64,000 nucleotides of DNA from an uncultured Bacteroidota bacterium. Its GTDB lineage: Bacteria; Bacteroidota; Bacteroidia; Bacteroidales; P3. The notes beneath the pieces were generated by a model. It did not search any database and was not told where the DNA came from. It saw only the letters and a list, made by a program, of their open reading frames with translations. A program made the position numbers and the translations under genes. Positions 34,275 through 43,860 of this stretch are shown piece by piece (within the stretch, counting starts at the first letter, position 1; each line of letters starts with the position of its first letter). The DNA lies in the NCBI GenBank assembly GCA_902771735.1, contig CACXXO010000009.1, forward strand, positions 22,206 to 86,205, written 5' to 3'.

Positions 34275-35963
34275 TTATTGGATTTCAATAACTAAACGAA
34301 CTGCCTGTCCTTGTTGTAATTGGTACTGTCCTGTGCTACATGTCGAACCATTAAAAAACTGCGAATAGGCACGGTTTTTCCCTAAAGCAGCAGTTCCAAT
34401 CGACGATGACCAGTAATAGCCACAATCGGTATTGTTAACAGTGGTTTCAGTTCGATTTCCAGTAGCAGGAATGAAAATTGCGCCAGCTGCTTCTAAAGCA
34501 TCCCACTCACTCGCAGTATACGAATTAGTCGTATATCCACCAGCGGATCCAGCAGTAAACGAAGGCCCTGATGGTAACTTTTCGGCATAATTCCAAGGAG
34601 CTCCAACCTCATCGTAGTCGGGAAGAAGAACAACTCCTTTGTAAGTACCGGCTATCGTTGCAAAAGCAACTTTTCCAGATCTGCCCATCAAATACGACCA
34701 TTCGTCCTTTGTTAGAGTTCTCCAATTTTCAGTCGTAACAAGGGTACTTCCATAATAAATACCCGGAGAACTCTTAATAAACCTTCCCCAATCGGAATTC
34801 GTACCATTTATATTACCATTAAAGTAGTCGCTATTTGTAGAAGAAGTCGAATTAGGAGCATAGGCGTTTTGTCCATTGTTAAAACCACTTGTTGCGTAGC
34901 CAAACAAATCAAACCACGAACCATTAACAGTAATATTTGTGCTATTACTACTACCGATAACATCATATTGATGATCGGCAAATCTCCATTTATAAACATA
35001 TGTCGATCCAGAGCGGTATCTCTGTGCCTGTAAATTACCAGCAGAGAACAAAACTTCTTTATTATCTTCAACCAAGAATGAGCAACTCGAAACGCCATTA
35101 TCAGTAAAAGGAGAAACACGGGAAGTACCCAAAGTATAAACATAACCTTTCCTCAGCTCTACTGGAGCCTGGGTTCTATGCTGTACGGTTGTGCTACCAT
35201 CATTCCACTCCAAATAGAGGGTGGTGGTCACGCTGCTGCCTTCGATAGGAATGGCCACATACCAGTAATCATCCTCGCCCGTGGTTGAAGGATTGCTGTA
35301 ACGCATATTCAAGAATTGGCCATAACCACTGGAGGTCACACCGGTCAAATAGTTGGTATTAGTACCAGCGGAAAGGTTTCTATTAGTGACATTGATGGTA
35401 CCCTGCTTGGGAATTGTATTGGCATCAAAACCCACTTTGACATAGTTGTATGATGCACCGGCACCCCGGGTATTGAGGCGGAGGATGGCACAGGCAGGCT
35501 TAAGGGTGATGACATAATCGCCATTATTTTCAGCAACACCGCCCAGGACTATTTTGTTGTGTTGGGAATCTCCAAGGTTTGCATTCAAATTGTAGTGATA
35601 GGTGCCGGCGTTAGAATCGAAAGCACTGACAGCACCATCGGCATAAGCCACGTAGAAAATATGTTTATCGATTCCTTTAACGGGCTCACCATCATTACTA
35701 TTAGCATACCAGATACCCCCATCTTTATTCAACGTGAAGACATGACCATTGATATAAATCTCGTCATCTTCTTCATAGATAAGGCTGGAGGCTATGTCGG
35801 TATACTGCAGATAGACCTTAGTGCCGTTTTCATCGATAAACTGAGGAACTTCCACTTTGAACCTGTTGGCAGAGTAGATCGGGGTGTCGGCTTCCTGTTT
35901 GTCGCACGAGACGGCAAAAAGGCAGGCGAGAGAAGCTAATAAAGCAATACGGATTTTTTTCAT
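34275..35963 (-). CDS. Secreted lipoprotein with repeated beta-rich domains
   Basis: A 562-residue lipoprotein: signal peptide MKKIRIALLASLACLFAVSC with lipobox AVSC. Residues 21-280 look like a fimbrillin-type beta-sandwich pair (VTLKPACAILRLNT-like KPACAILRLN, YWYVAIPIEG). The C-terminal ~270 residues (VLFSAGNLQAQRYRSG, WFDLFGYATSGF, NWRTLTKDEWSYLMGR, VVLLPDYDEVGAPW, CGYYWSSS) match a widespread but unnamed Bacteroidota surface domain. Probably outer-membrane anchored and surface exposed. It lies 14 bases before the giant T9SS protein gene, so the two probably act at the cell surface together. Confidence 0.78.
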   Translation of the reverse strand: MKKIRIALLASLACLFAVSCDKQEADTPIYSANRFKVEVPQFIDENGTKVYLQYTDIASSLIYEEDDEIYINGHVFTLNKDGGIWYANSNDGEPVKGIDKHIFYVAYADGAVSAFDSNAGTYHYNLNANLGDSQHNKIVLGGVAENNGDYVITLKPACAILRLNTRGAGASYNYVKVGFDANTIPKQGTINVTNRNLSAGTNTNYLTGVTSSGYGQFLNMRYSNPSTTGEDDYWYVAIPIEGSSVTTTLYLEWNDGSTTVQHRTQAPVELRKGYVYTLGTSRVSPFTDNGVSSCSFLVEDNKEVLFSAGNLQAQRYRSGSTYVYKWRFADHQYDVIGSSNSTNITVNGSWFDLFGYATSGFNNGQNAYAPNSTSSTNSDYFNGNINGTNSDWGRFIKSSPGIYYGSTLVTTENWRTLTKDEWSYLMGRSGKVAFATIAGTYKGVVLLPDYDEVGAPWNYAEKLPSGPSFTAGSAGGYTTNSYTASEWDALEAAGAIFIPATGNRTETTVNNTDCGYYWSSSIGTAALGKNRAYSQFFNGSTCSTGQYQLQQGQAVRLVIEIQ

Positions 35964-36003
35964 ATCGTAAATTCTCCTTTCTTTTCGCTATTAGACCATG
36001 AGA

Positions 36004-36270
36004 TTAGAACCAGCCGCCGTTGGCATACTGCCAAGCGCTGCTGCTGCCGGCATCAGACATATCGACATTACCATTCATGCTGCTGGCGACTACATTTCCA
36101 TCGTCTGTCTGACCCATTTGCATTTGAATCACTTCATTGGTAATATAACTATCAATAGTCTGTTGCGCCTGGATAAGAAGGGGGTTGTCGGAGCCAGCGA
36201 ACCCTTTTTCCGTGCGGAATTCCACCACAGTGAGCTGTGGCGCCACATAAATCTTTTGATTTTTTTTCAT
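36004..36270 (-). CDS. Small YVAPQ-type peptide of unknown function
   Basis: An 88-residue protein starting MKKNQKIYVAPQLTVVEFRT, then EKGFAGS, and an Asn/Ser/Asp-rich tail ending WQYANGGWF. Small Bacteroidota proteins with the pattern MKK..YVAPQ...V.F..E.GF are frequent next to surface-protein operons; their function is unknown. No normal signal peptide is seen. The ATG at 36270 is preferred over a start at 36285. It heads the operon with the lipoprotein and giant surface protein, about 90 bases after the -7 box at 36361-36368. Confidence 0.6.
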   Translation of the reverse strand: MKKNQKIYVAPQLTVVEFRTEKGFAGSDNPLLIQAQQTIDSYITNEVIQMQMGQTDDGNVVASSMNGNVDMSDAGSSSAWQYANGGWF

Positions 36271-36360
36271 ATCGTTTTTTATCATTTATTTCCTAATTAT
36301 ACTATAAATCAATACAATACATCTATCGAACACACTATGTGCCTATAGTTATACTTGATG

Positions 36361-36368
36361 CAAAGATA
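36361..36368 (-). promoter_or_regulatory. -7 box for the surface-protein operon
   Basis: TATCTTTG on the minus strand, an exact TAnnTTTG match about 90 bases before the first ATG. Confidence 0.65.
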
Positions 36369-36563
36369 CAAAGAATTATTGACATGGCGAAAATTTTTAT
36401 CAACAGCGGTGGAAATTAACAATTTTTAAACATGAAGACCTACGGGCATTAGCCCTTCCTTCCATCCCTTCTATGAGGGGACGGCTGACATGTGGAATGG
36501 GAAAGCAAGAATACCTGTCGCCTACCCCTCCGAGGAGGAGTAGGATGACACAGGCTAAAAGCT
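36369..36563. repeat. Intergenic region with foldback repeats
   Basis: No gene. Palindromic units include CCTACCCCTCC-GAGGAGGAGTAGG (about 36522-36545) and a GGGCATTAGCCC hairpin (36444-36455). They probably end the feoB transcript. Confidence 0.5.
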
Positions 36564-38606
36564 TTAGAATATAAGATTTATCAGGAAGGCGACGAGCCAG
36601 GCGAGGAGGATGGAATTGACGACGGAGAAGGCAGCCCACCCACGGCCAATCTCGCGACGGAGGGTGGCGATGGTGGCGATGCATGGGAAATAGAGCAGGA
36701 CGAACATCATGAACCCGAAAGCTGTGGCAGGAGTGAAGACATGCTGCTCGCGGAGGGTGGTGGCTAAATTGTCGGGCGACTGGGCATCTGCATCATCAAG
36801 TACCTGAGTTGCCCCATCCGTTTGGTCGGCCTGATTTCCAGGCACTTCGTGATAGAGGATAGCCATGGTGCTGACGATAGCTTCCTTGGCAGGGAGGCCT
36901 GTGAGGATGCAAACATTCATCTTCCAGTCGAAGCCCAAAGGAGACATAACAGGATCCATGGCACGTCCGATTTGGGCGAGATAGCTGTTGTCGAGGGCGG
37001 CAGGGGCATTGGTATCGTTCAAGGAGGACTGCTGTTCCGGGCGAGGGAAATAGCTGAGAGCCCAGATGACAACAGACGCCAGGAGGATGACGGTGGAAAT
37101 CTTCTTCAGGTAGTCGGCACAACGTTCCCAAATATGCATGCCGGTGTTGCGGGCTGTGGGGCGCCGGAAGGCCGGCAACTCGCTGACATAGTCTTCATCG
37201 CGGTCCTTGCGGAAGAAGGGCGTGTGTTTCATGATGAGGGCGAAGAGGATGGAGAGGACGATGCCAACGAGATAGAGCGATATCATGACCAGCGCCTTAT
37301 AGGCCGGGAAGAAGGCTGAGACAAGCAACAAGTAGACCGGCAGGCGCGCCGAGCAACTCATGAAAGGTATCATGAGCATGGTGAGGGTGCGGTCCTTGCG
37401 GTTCTGGATATCGCGGGCGGCCATGATGGCCGGCACATTGCAACCGAAGCCCACGAGCATGGGGATGAAGGAGCGGCCGTGGAGACCGACACGGTGCATG
37501 ATGCCGTCCATGAGGTAGGCAGCGCGTGCCATATAGCCCACATCCTCGAGGATGGAGAGGAAGAAGAATAGGATGACGATGTTGGGGAGGAAAGCGAGGA
37601 CGGCCCCGACGCCCTGGACGACGCCGTCGACAAGCATGGAGGAGAACCACCCGTCAGGCAGCACTCCCGAGAGCCATGAACAAAGGGCGTCGATACCGGC
37701 TTGGATCCAGTCCTGCGGATAGGCACCCAGAGTGAAGGTGCACTCGAAAACGACGAAGAGGACAGCCACCAGGATGGGGAAACCGAGGAGACGGTTGGTG
37801 AGGACGGCGTCGATGCGTTGCTGTAGGGTGTGGTCGCTGTCATCACCGCTGTGAGTGAGGGCCGCGGCAAGGGCACCGCTGACGTAGCCATGGCGGGCCT
37901 CGTGGATGATCTCCCCAGGTGAGTGTTTGAGTTCGGCGACAAGGTGGGCGCATTCGCGTTCAACGAGGTTTTTGAGATTCTCATAACAAGGGTCGTCGGC
38001 GAAGAGCGGGAGTGTCTCGGCGGGCCGCTCAAGGAGTCGGATGGCAAGATAGCGCTTGGAAGAGTGGACAAAAGCCTGGGTGGACGGTTGACTGGGAGAC
38101 AATTTGACCGAGTGGTGGGCAAGAAAATTGATGATACGTTTGACGGAGTGCATGACATCCTGACCATAGTCGACATGGACATGGCGAAGGACCTCCACCC
38201 TACCCTCGGCAGCGCTTACCACCTTGTCGGCAAGGTCGTCAACCCCTTCGCCGGTAAGTGGAGAAACGATACGTGCGAGGACACCCATCTGGTGTTCAAG
38301 GCTGGATATGTCGAGGGAATGGCCGGTGGCAAGGAGCTGGTCGTATTTAGTGAATGCCAGGATAATCCGGCGATGCATGTCGATGAGCTGGGGTGTGAAG
38401 ACGAGGCTTTCGTCGAGGTCGGTACAGTCGACCGTTTGGAGGATGATATCGGGGTCGATAGACTCCACTTCCTCGCAGTCGTGAACCTCGGTCCACAGAA
38501 TTTCGATGCCGTCGGCACGACGGGAGACAGCTGCTTCCAAGGCCTGGCATATGGTTGACTTTCCACTACTTGCGCTTCCTACAATAGCTACTTTATATTG
38601 CTTCAT
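36564..38606 (-). CDS. feoB: Ferrous iron transporter B with a degenerate G domain
   Basis: A 680-residue inner-membrane Fe(II) transporter. The membrane part is clear: the Gate motifs LVGFGCNVPAIMAAR (386-397) and GLPAKEAIVSTMAI, and about ten helices. The N-terminal G domain keeps a P-loop (GSASSGKST, 10-18), a modified NKxD (TKYD, 86-89) and a SxxTG-like loop (115-121), but the usual DxPG of G3 is replaced by a VDCTDLDES stretch, and the domain is shorter. No FeoA gene or fusion is present. It stands alone behind its own promoter with a very short leader. Iron transport is likely; GTP control may differ. Confidence 0.88.
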   Translation of the reverse strand: MKQYKVAIVGSASSGKSTICQALEAAVSRRADGIEILWTEVHDCEEVESIDPDIILQTVDCTDLDESLVFTPQLIDMHRRIILAFTKYDQLLATGHSLDISSLEHQMGVLARIVSPLTGEGVDDLADKVVSAAEGRVEVLRHVHVDYGQDVMHSVKRIINFLAHHSVKLSPSQPSTQAFVHSSKRYLAIRLLERPAETLPLFADDPCYENLKNLVERECAHLVAELKHSPGEIIHEARHGYVSGALAAALTHSGDDSDHTLQQRIDAVLTNRLLGFPILVAVLFVVFECTFTLGAYPQDWIQAGIDALCSWLSGVLPDGWFSSMLVDGVVQGVGAVLAFLPNIVILFFFLSILEDVGYMARAAYLMDGIMHRVGLHGRSFIPMLVGFGCNVPAIMAARDIQNRKDRTLTMLMIPFMSCSARLPVYLLLVSAFFPAYKALVMISLYLVGIVLSILFALIMKHTPFFRKDRDEDYVSELPAFRRPTARNTGMHIWERCADYLKKISTVILLASVVIWALSYFPRPEQQSSLNDTNAPAALDNSYLAQIGRAMDPVMSPLGFDWKMNVCILTGLPAKEAIVSTMAILYHEVPGNQADQTDGATQVLDDADAQSPDNLATTLREQHVFTPATAFGFMMFVLLYFPCIATIATLRREIGRGWAAFSVVNSILLAWLVAFLINLIF

Positions 38607-38624
38607 ACAGTTGATTTAGTGGTG

Positions 38625-38632
38625 CAAAGATA
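38625..38632 (-). promoter_or_regulatory. -7 box of feoB
   Basis: TATCTTTG on the minus strand, only 19 bases before the feoB ATG, implying a leader of about ten bases. Confidence 0.62.
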
Positions 38633-38634
38633 GT

Positions 38635-38663
38635 AAAAAATTGGCGACCCGTAGGGTCACCAA
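38635..38663 (-). terminator. Terminator of the threonine aldolase gene
   Basis: TTGGTGACCC-TAC-GGGTCGCCAA followed by a T run on the minus strand. Confidence 0.78.
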
Positions 38664-38687
38664 TTGTGGTGATTTTTTCTATAGGTT

Positions 38688-39710
38688 TTAGGAAAGTAGG
38701 CGTTTCAGGGCTGCAACAAAGTTGCGGATATCATCTTCTGTGGTGTCGAAAGAGCACATCCAGCGGACGACATTGGAGGCCTCGTCCCAATCATAGAAGA
38801 AATACTCTTTTTGCAGGGCGTGCCAGATGTCGGCCGGGAGCTGAACAAAGACGCTGTTGACTTGGACGGGGTACATCACCTTGACGCCCAAGGCACATAC
38901 CTCACGGTAGAGCAACTGCGCCATAGCGTTGCTGTGCTCGGCGTTGCGGCGCCAGAGGTCCGTGGTGAGATAGGCCTCGAACTGGGCCGCCATGAATCGC
39001 ATCTTGCTGCAGAGCTGAGTCATCTGTTTGCGACGGTATTTCATGTCTATGTCGAGCGTGGGATTCAGTATCACGCAGCTTTCGCCCATCAGTAGGCCAT
39101 TCTTGGTACCACCGAACGAGAGACAGTCGACGCCGAGGTCGGTGGTCATCTCCTTGAAAGAGCAGTTCAGGGACACAGCGGCATTGGCCAGACGGGCGCC
39201 ATCCATGTGGAGAAACATATTATATGAGTGGGCCAGGTCGGCGAGGGCACGGATTTCGCCGAGGGTATAGAGGGTACCGAGTTCGGTGCTCTGGGTAATG
39301 CTGATGGCACGGGGCTGCGAGTGATGCTCGAAACCGAAGCCATGGAGACGTGTCTTGACAAGTTCAGGAGTAAGCTTGCCGTCAGGGGTATCTACGGTCA
39401 GCAACCGGCAGCCCACGACACGCTGCGGGGCACCACATTCGTCGACATTGATATGTGCAGTCTCGGCGCACACCACAGCTTCGTGGGAACGGCACATGGC
39501 GTCGATAGAAAGAACGTTGGCCCCCGTACCATTGAAGACAAAATAGACCTTGGCCTGCGGGCCGAAGCAGTCACGGAAAAGAGCTTCCGTGCGAGCACAC
39601 CATTCGTCATCGCCATAGGCCAGAGCATGGTCGGTATTCGCATCGGCGATGGCTTTAAATATTTCCGGGCTTATGCCCGAGTGATTATCTGAACCGAATC
39701 CTCGTTTCAT
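38688..39710 (-). CDS. ltaE: Low-specificity L-threonine aldolase
   Basis: A 340-residue PLP enzyme of the beta-eliminating lyase/threonine aldolase family, splitting threonine (or allo-threonine) into glycine and acetaldehyde. It begins MKRGFGSDNHSGISPEI; the sugar/PLP-binding loop FNGTGANVLSI, the aspartate of HMDGARLANA and the PLP lysine in LSFGGTKNGLL are all present. Transcribed after rho with a 24-base gap, so probably part of the rho transcript. With gcvH and glyA in the window it belongs to glycine/one-carbon metabolism. Confidence 0.88.
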   Translation of the reverse strand: MKRGFGSDNHSGISPEIFKAIADANTDHALAYGDDEWCARTEALFRDCFGPQAKVYFVFNGTGANVLSIDAMCRSHEAVVCAETAHINVDECGAPQRVVGCRLLTVDTPDGKLTPELVKTRLHGFGFEHHSQPRAISITQSTELGTLYTLGEIRALADLAHSYNMFLHMDGARLANAAVSLNCSFKEMTTDLGVDCLSFGGTKNGLLMGESCVILNPTLDIDMKYRRKQMTQLCSKMRFMAAQFEAYLTTDLWRRNAEHSNAMAQLLYREVCALGVKVMYPVQVNSVFVQLPADIWHALQKEYFFYDWDEASNVVRWMCSFDTTEDDIRNFVAALKRLLS

Positions 39711-39734
39711 AATCTTTCATTTAGGGCTTTTTTT

Positions 39735-41624
39735 TTATTTATCCATGGTGTAGAGGAACTCCTCGTTGTTGCTGGTGTTGACCATTTGTTTTTTCAGGAA
39801 TTCCATGGCCTCGATGGGAGTGAGGTCTGTGAGGTGGTTGCGGAGCACGAGCGTACGGCCAAGAATCTCCGGCTGGACCAGCAGGTCGTCACGACGGGTG
39901 GAGGAAGCGGTGAGGTCGATGGCAGGATAGATGCGTTTGTTAGCAAGTTTTCTATCCAACTGAAGTTCCATGTTGCCTGTACCTTTGAACTCCTCGAAGA
40001 TGACGTCATCCATCTTTGAGCCGGTTTCGGTGAGGGCGGTGGCAATGATGGTCAGGGAGCCACCATTCTCAATCTTACGGGCGGCGCCAAAGAAACGCTT
40101 GGGTTTCTGGAGAGCATTGGCCTCTACACCTCCGGAAAGCACTTTCCCGGAAGCGGGCTGCACGGTATTGTAGGCTCTGGCAAGACGGGTGAGTGAGTCG
40201 AGCACGATGACAACATCGTGTCCGCATTCGGTGAGACGTTTGGCTTTTTCAAGGACAATGTTGGCGATGCGTACATGACGGTCGGCAGGCTCATCGAAGG
40301 TGGAGGCTATGACCTCTGCCTTGACGGAACGCTGCATATCTGTAACCTCCTCGGGGCGCTCGTCGATGAGGAGAACCATGAGGTAGACCTCCGGGTGATT
40401 GAAAGCGATGGCATTAGCCACCTCCTTGAGCAGCGTGGTCTTACCTGTCTTTGGCTGTGCCACAATGAGGCCGCGCTGACCTTTTCCAATGGGAGTAAAA
40501 AGGTCGATGATACGGGTGGAGAGTGTTTCCTGGGGATGACCCGTAAGTTTGAACTTCTGGTTAGGGAAGAGCGGAGTCATGCTCTCGAAAGGAATGCGGT
40601 CGCGGATGCGATCTGGCGGAAGACCATTGATCTCCAGTATCTTTACCATGGGGAAGAATTTGTCGCCCTCACGTGGCGGGCGAACGCGGCAACGGATGGT
40701 GTCGCCGGTCTTGAGGCCGTAGTTGCGAATCTGCTGCGGCGAGACATATATGTCATCTGGGGAGGTGAGATAGTTATAGTCGGAGGAACGGAGGAATCCA
40801 TAACCATCGGGAACCATTTCGAGAACGCCCTCGGCCTCGATGACACCCTCCTGTTCGAAACGGTATTCACGACGGGGCTCAGCTTTTTCGTTCCTTTCTG
40901 TCTTGTCGGAAACGCCCGAGGATTCGGAGGAGACAGAGGAATCCTGGTTTTGATTTTTTGCAGAAGGCTGAGAGGGCTCTACAACGGGAGTCTGAGGCTG
41001 TTCCTGCTTGGAGTCAGCCTGCTGCGCCTGGGCATTTTTCTTGGGACGTCCACGTTTCTTTTTGACAGGCTGCTCTGCCTGGGCGACAGTCTCGTCATGA
41101 GCGGAAGCCTCGGAGGCCATTACACGCGGAGCATCCTCTGCCCTGGCCTCGGTGGCAGGAGTGGCTGTAGGCGACGGCGTTTCCTCTCGGTTTACATTAC
41201 GGAAGAGCGGACGTCCCATAGGGCTCAGTACCTCAGGCACCTCGGGCACCGTGGGCAATTCGAAAGAAGACAGTTGGATATTAAAATCCTTGTAATCGGG
41301 CGTCTCCGAGGAAGCCTCGGCATGCTGCGCCTCTTCCACTGGGGCTACAGGTTGGGAGTTGTGTTTCTTACGACTGTTATGCAACTCGGGATTTTTCATC
41401 GTCGATTCGGCCAACAACCTGGGTTTCATATGTTGACGTTTGCGACTTTCGCCCGACATCTGCGGCTGGACAACCTGAGAATCGGGATTAGTGGCCTGAT
41501 GGTCCAAAATTTTGTAGATGAGTTCTTGCGCATCGAGGCGCGTAGCTTTGGCAATGCCCATTTCTTTCGCAATATCTATGAGTTCAATCTGGGCCTTGGC
41601 AGTAAGTTCTGACTTGCTATACAT
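39735..41624 (-). CDS. rho: Transcription termination factor Rho with long insert
   Basis: A 629-residue hexameric RNA helicase that ends transcription. N-terminal Rho_N helices ([20 protein letters not shown]) are followed by a ~180-residue low-complexity insert rich in Q, E, P and S with a basic KKKRGRPKK patch (about 190-200), then the RNA-binding CSD ([16 protein letters not shown]) and the ATPase core with Walker [12 protein letters not shown] and the Q/R-loop region. Similar disordered inserts in Bacteroides Rho are reported to drive phase separation. The promoter is at 41748-41755, leaving a leader of about 115 bases where autoregulation could act. Confidence 0.94.
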   Translation of the reverse strand: MYSKSELTAKAQIELIDIAKEMGIAKATRLDAQELIYKILDHQATNPDSQVVQPQMSGESRKRQHMKPRLLAESTMKNPELHNSRKKHNSQPVAPVEEAQHAEASSETPDYKDFNIQLSSFELPTVPEVPEVLSPMGRPLFRNVNREETPSPTATPATEARAEDAPRVMASEASAHDETVAQAEQPVKKKRGRPKKNAQAQQADSKQEQPQTPVVEPSQPSAKNQNQDSSVSSESSGVSDKTERNEKAEPRREYRFEQEGVIEAEGVLEMVPDGYGFLRSSDYNYLTSPDDIYVSPQQIRNYGLKTGDTIRCRVRPPREGDKFFPMVKILEINGLPPDRIRDRIPFESMTPLFPNQKFKLTGHPQETLSTRIIDLFTPIGKGQRGLIVAQPKTGKTTLLKEVANAIAFNHPEVYLMVLLIDERPEEVTDMQRSVKAEVIASTFDEPADRHVRIANIVLEKAKRLTECGHDVVIVLDSLTRLARAYNTVQPASGKVLSGGVEANALQKPKRFFGAARKIENGGSLTIIATALTETGSKMDDVIFEEFKGTGNMELQLDRKLANKRIYPAIDLTASSTRRDDLLVQPEILGRTLVLRNHLTDLTPIEAMEFLKKQMVNTSNNEEFLYTMDK

Positions 41625-41747
41625 TTGAATATATTGATACGTTGATAAGTTGAAACGTTAATAAGACAATGGGGAAAAACAATAAAACACTGATTGTCAA
41701 AATACCGCTCAAAGAAAAACACTCTCACTCCTCTGGTTTTGACGATG

Positions 41748-41755
41748 CAAAAATA
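41748..41755 (-). promoter_or_regulatory. -7 box of rho
   Basis: TATTTTTG on the minus strand, matching TAnnTTTG. Confidence 0.55.
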
Positions 41756-41829
41756 AGGCTTTTTTTTCAATTAAAAGAAAAAAATTGAAAAAAATACAAT
41801 CTTTTTTTCTACGGATGGAAAAAAATGTG

Positions 41830-41837
41830 TACTTTTG
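41830..41837 (+). promoter_or_regulatory. -7 box of gcvH
   Basis: TACTTTTG, matching TAnnTTTG, 46 bases before the gcvH ATG. Confidence 0.65.
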
Positions 41838-41882
41838 CACTTTGAAAGAAAATATTATTTATACATTTAATTACATAACAAC

Positions 41883-42260
41883 ATGAACATTCCTGCAAAT
41901 CTGAAGTACACCCAGGACGACGAATGGGTGAGAATTGAAGGCGAATTTGCTTTCGTTGGTATCACTGACTATGCACAGCACGAGCTGGGCGACATCGTCT
42001 TTGTCGACGTCACCTGCGAAGGCGACACCGTCGAGGCTGGCGAGGCCTTCGGTAGCGTCGAGGCCGTGAAGACCGTTGCCGACCTTCTGATGCCCGTCAA
42101 GGGTGAGGTCGTCGAGTTCAACGCCGCCCTCGAGGATGCTTCCGCCATCAACGCCGACCCCTACGGCAATGGCTGGATCATCAAAATCAAACCCGAGAAC
42201 ATGGCCGACATCGACGCCCTCATGGACGCCGCCGCCTACACCGCCAAAATCGGTGCTTGA
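41883..42260 (+). CDS. gcvH: Glycine cleavage system H protein
   Basis: A 125-residue lipoyl-carrier protein that shuttles the aminomethyl group in glycine cleavage. The fold and the lipoylated lysine (about K63, in [13 protein letters not shown]) are clear, as are [10 protein letters not shown] and [13 protein letters not shown]. It is monocistronic here, between its promoter and a strong terminator. The other gcv genes are not in the window. Confidence 0.95.
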   Translation: MNIPANLKYTQDDEWVRIEGEFAFVGITDYAQHELGDIVFVDVTCEGDTVEAGEAFGSVEAVKTVADLLMPVKGEVVEFNAALEDASAINADPYGNGWIIKIKPENMADIDALMDAAAYTAKIGA

Positions 42261-42323
42261 TCGCGACTGAAGCGGAGCGAACATGCTCCGCAGGTGCCTA
42301 ATCAATATAGGTATTTAAAATGC

Positions 42324-42359
42324 AAGGCCGCACCTCACACGAGGTGCGGCCTTTTTTTT
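42324..42359 (+). terminator. Terminator of gcvH
   Basis: AAGGCCGCACCTC-ACAC-GAGGTGCGGCCTT followed by eight T. Confidence 0.92.
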
Positions 42360-42474
42360 GTCCCAAAAAACTAAAAATCGGAATACACACTTTTTTTCTC
42401 TTTTAATGCAACTTTGATTGTCTCATATTTTTCTTTCAAACCAGGATGCCACATGCTTCGTACAATGTACTTGC

Positions 42475-42541
42475 CAACCCCCTACCAACTCCTAACCAAC
42501 TCCTACCACGGTAGGTGTTGATAGGTGGTTGTCAGGGTGTT
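42475..42541. repeat. 11-bp-period palindromic repeat, copy 4
   Basis: CTACCAACTCC / TAACCAACTCC / TACC units on the left and GGTAGGTGTTG / ATAGGTGGTTG / TCAGGGTGTT units on the right around an AC centre. More diverged than copies 2 and 3. Located between the convergent gcvH and ilvE genes. Confidence 0.75.
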
Positions 42542-42576
42542 AGTATGGTTGTTAATTTTAGTTAAATGCAACAAAA

Positions 42577-42604
42577 AAAAGCCGCTCATACGAGCGGCTT
42601 TTTA
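42577..42604. terminator. Terminator of ilvE (bidirectional)
   Basis: AAGCCGCTC-ATAC-GAGCGGCTT with A/T runs on both sides. Confidence 0.85.
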
Positions 42605-42622
42605 ACATATTTTCTCTGCGGG

Positions 42623-43636
42623 TTAGTCCATGATGGTGTTCCAACCGTGGACATCCTCGGCTTCGCCGAGCTGGATGGCGCGGAGAGCGTTGTAGAGCTT
42701 GGTGCTGTAGGGACCGGGCTCTTTGCCGAAGACATAGCTCTTGCCAGTCTCGGGGTCATCGAGGCGCTCGATGGGGCTGATGACGGCGGCGGTACCGCAG
42801 GCACCGGCCTCCTGGAAGGAGGAAAGTTCCTCGACGTCGATGGGACGACGCTCGACCTTCATGCCCATATCCTCGGCGAGCTGCATAAGGCTCTTGTTAG
42901 TGATGGAGGGCAGGATGGAAGTGCTCTTCGGGGTGATGTAGGCACCGTCCTTGATGCCGAAGAAGTTGGCAGCGCCAGCCTCGTCGACATATTTCTTCTC
43001 TTTGGCATCCAGGTAGAACTCGCAGGCGTACTGGCCACCGTGGCAAGCCTCGACGTGGGCTTTGAGGGAAGCGGCATAGTTACCACCGACTTTGTAGATA
43101 CCGGTGCCGAGGGGGGCACTGCGGTCGTACTTGCGGGTGATGACGTAGGGGTTGGCCTTGAAGCCGCCCTTGAAGTAGGGTCCCACGGGGGTGACGAAGA
43201 TGAGGAAGAGGTATTCGTCGGCAGGTTTCACACCCACGGTGATGCCGGTACCGATGAGCAGGGGACGGAGGTAGAGGCTGGCGCCGGTGCCGTAGGGAGG
43301 AATGAAACGCTCGTTCATCTTGATGACCTTTTTGCACATCTCGACGAATTTCTCGGTAGGCAGCTCGGGCATCATAATGCCGCGGCAGGTGCTCTGGAGG
43401 CGCTCGGCGTTGGCTTCGGGGCGGAAGATGCGGATCTTGCCGTCTTTGCAGCGGTAGGCTTTCAGGCCCTCGAAGGCTTCCTGACCGTAGTGGAGGCTGG
43501 AGGCAGCCATGTGCATTTCGATGTTCTCGGAACTGGAAACTTCGATTTCGCCCCACTGGCCATTACGGAAGTAGCAGCGCACGTTGTAGTCGGTTTTTAC
43601 GTAACCGAAGGGGAGGTTTTGCCAATCTATATTCAT
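42623..43636 (-). CDS. ilvE: Branched-chain amino acid aminotransferase
   Basis: A 337-residue class IV PLP aminotransferase making leucine, isoleucine and valine from their keto acids with glutamate. Family marks are HYGQEAFEGLKAYR, the PLP lysine region VGGNYAASLKAH, KYVDEAGAANFFGI and FQEAGACGTAAVISPI. I chose the ATG at 43636 (MNIDWQNLPFG); a TTG at 43645 is the only upstream alternative. It has its own promoter (43682-43689) and terminator. Confidence 0.95.
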   Translation of the reverse strand: MNIDWQNLPFGYVKTDYNVRCYFRNGQWGEIEVSSSENIEMHMAASSLHYGQEAFEGLKAYRCKDGKIRIFRPEANAERLQSTCRGIMMPELPTEKFVEMCKKVIKMNERFIPPYGTGASLYLRPLLIGTGITVGVKPADEYLFLIFVTPVGPYFKGGFKANPYVITRKYDRSAPLGTGIYKVGGNYAASLKAHVEACHGGQYACEFYLDAKEKKYVDEAGAANFFGIKDGAYITPKSTSILPSITNKSLMQLAEDMGMKVERRPIDVEELSSFQEAGACGTAAVISPIERLDDPETGKSYVFGKEPGPYSTKLYNALRAIQLGEAEDVHGWNTIMD

Positions 43637-43681
43637 GATGTTCAATTTTTTATATTGTTTATTGTTTTAATTTTAATCCGA

Positions 43682-43689
43682 CAAAGATA
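43682..43689 (-). promoter_or_regulatory. -7 box of ilvE
   Basis: TATCTTTG on the minus strand, an exact TAnnTTTG match 46 bases before the ATG. Confidence 0.6.
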
Positions 43690-43742
43690 AGAATAAAATA
43701 TGGATAAATGAAAAAAAATTTTACCATGTCGGAAAAAAGTAG

Positions 43743-43750
43743 TAATTTTG
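43743..43750 (+). promoter_or_regulatory. -7 box of the tRNA gene
   Basis: TAATTTTG, matching TAnnTTTG, about 34 bases before the tRNA 5' end. Confidence 0.65.
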
Positions 43751-43783
43751 CACCCGATTTCAGCGGTAGAAAAACACTGAAAC

Positions 43784-43857
43784 GGCCTCTTAGCTCAGTT
43801 GGTTAGAGCAGCTGACTCATAATCAGCGGGTCCTTGGTTCGAACCCGAGAGGGGCCA
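43784..43857 (+). tRNA. tRNA with CAT anticodon (Met, or Ile2 read with lysidine)
   Basis: A full cloverleaf: acceptor GGCCTCT pairs with AGGGGCC, the D-arm contains AGCTCAGTTGGTTAGAGC, anticodon loop CTCATAA with CAT at 43818-43820, T-arm GGTTCGAACCC. No CCA is encoded (CTA follows the discriminator A). The acceptor stem resembles that of tRNA-Ile2, so elongator Met and lysidine-modified Ile(CAU) are both possible. Confidence 0.93.
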
Positions 43858-43860
43858 CTA

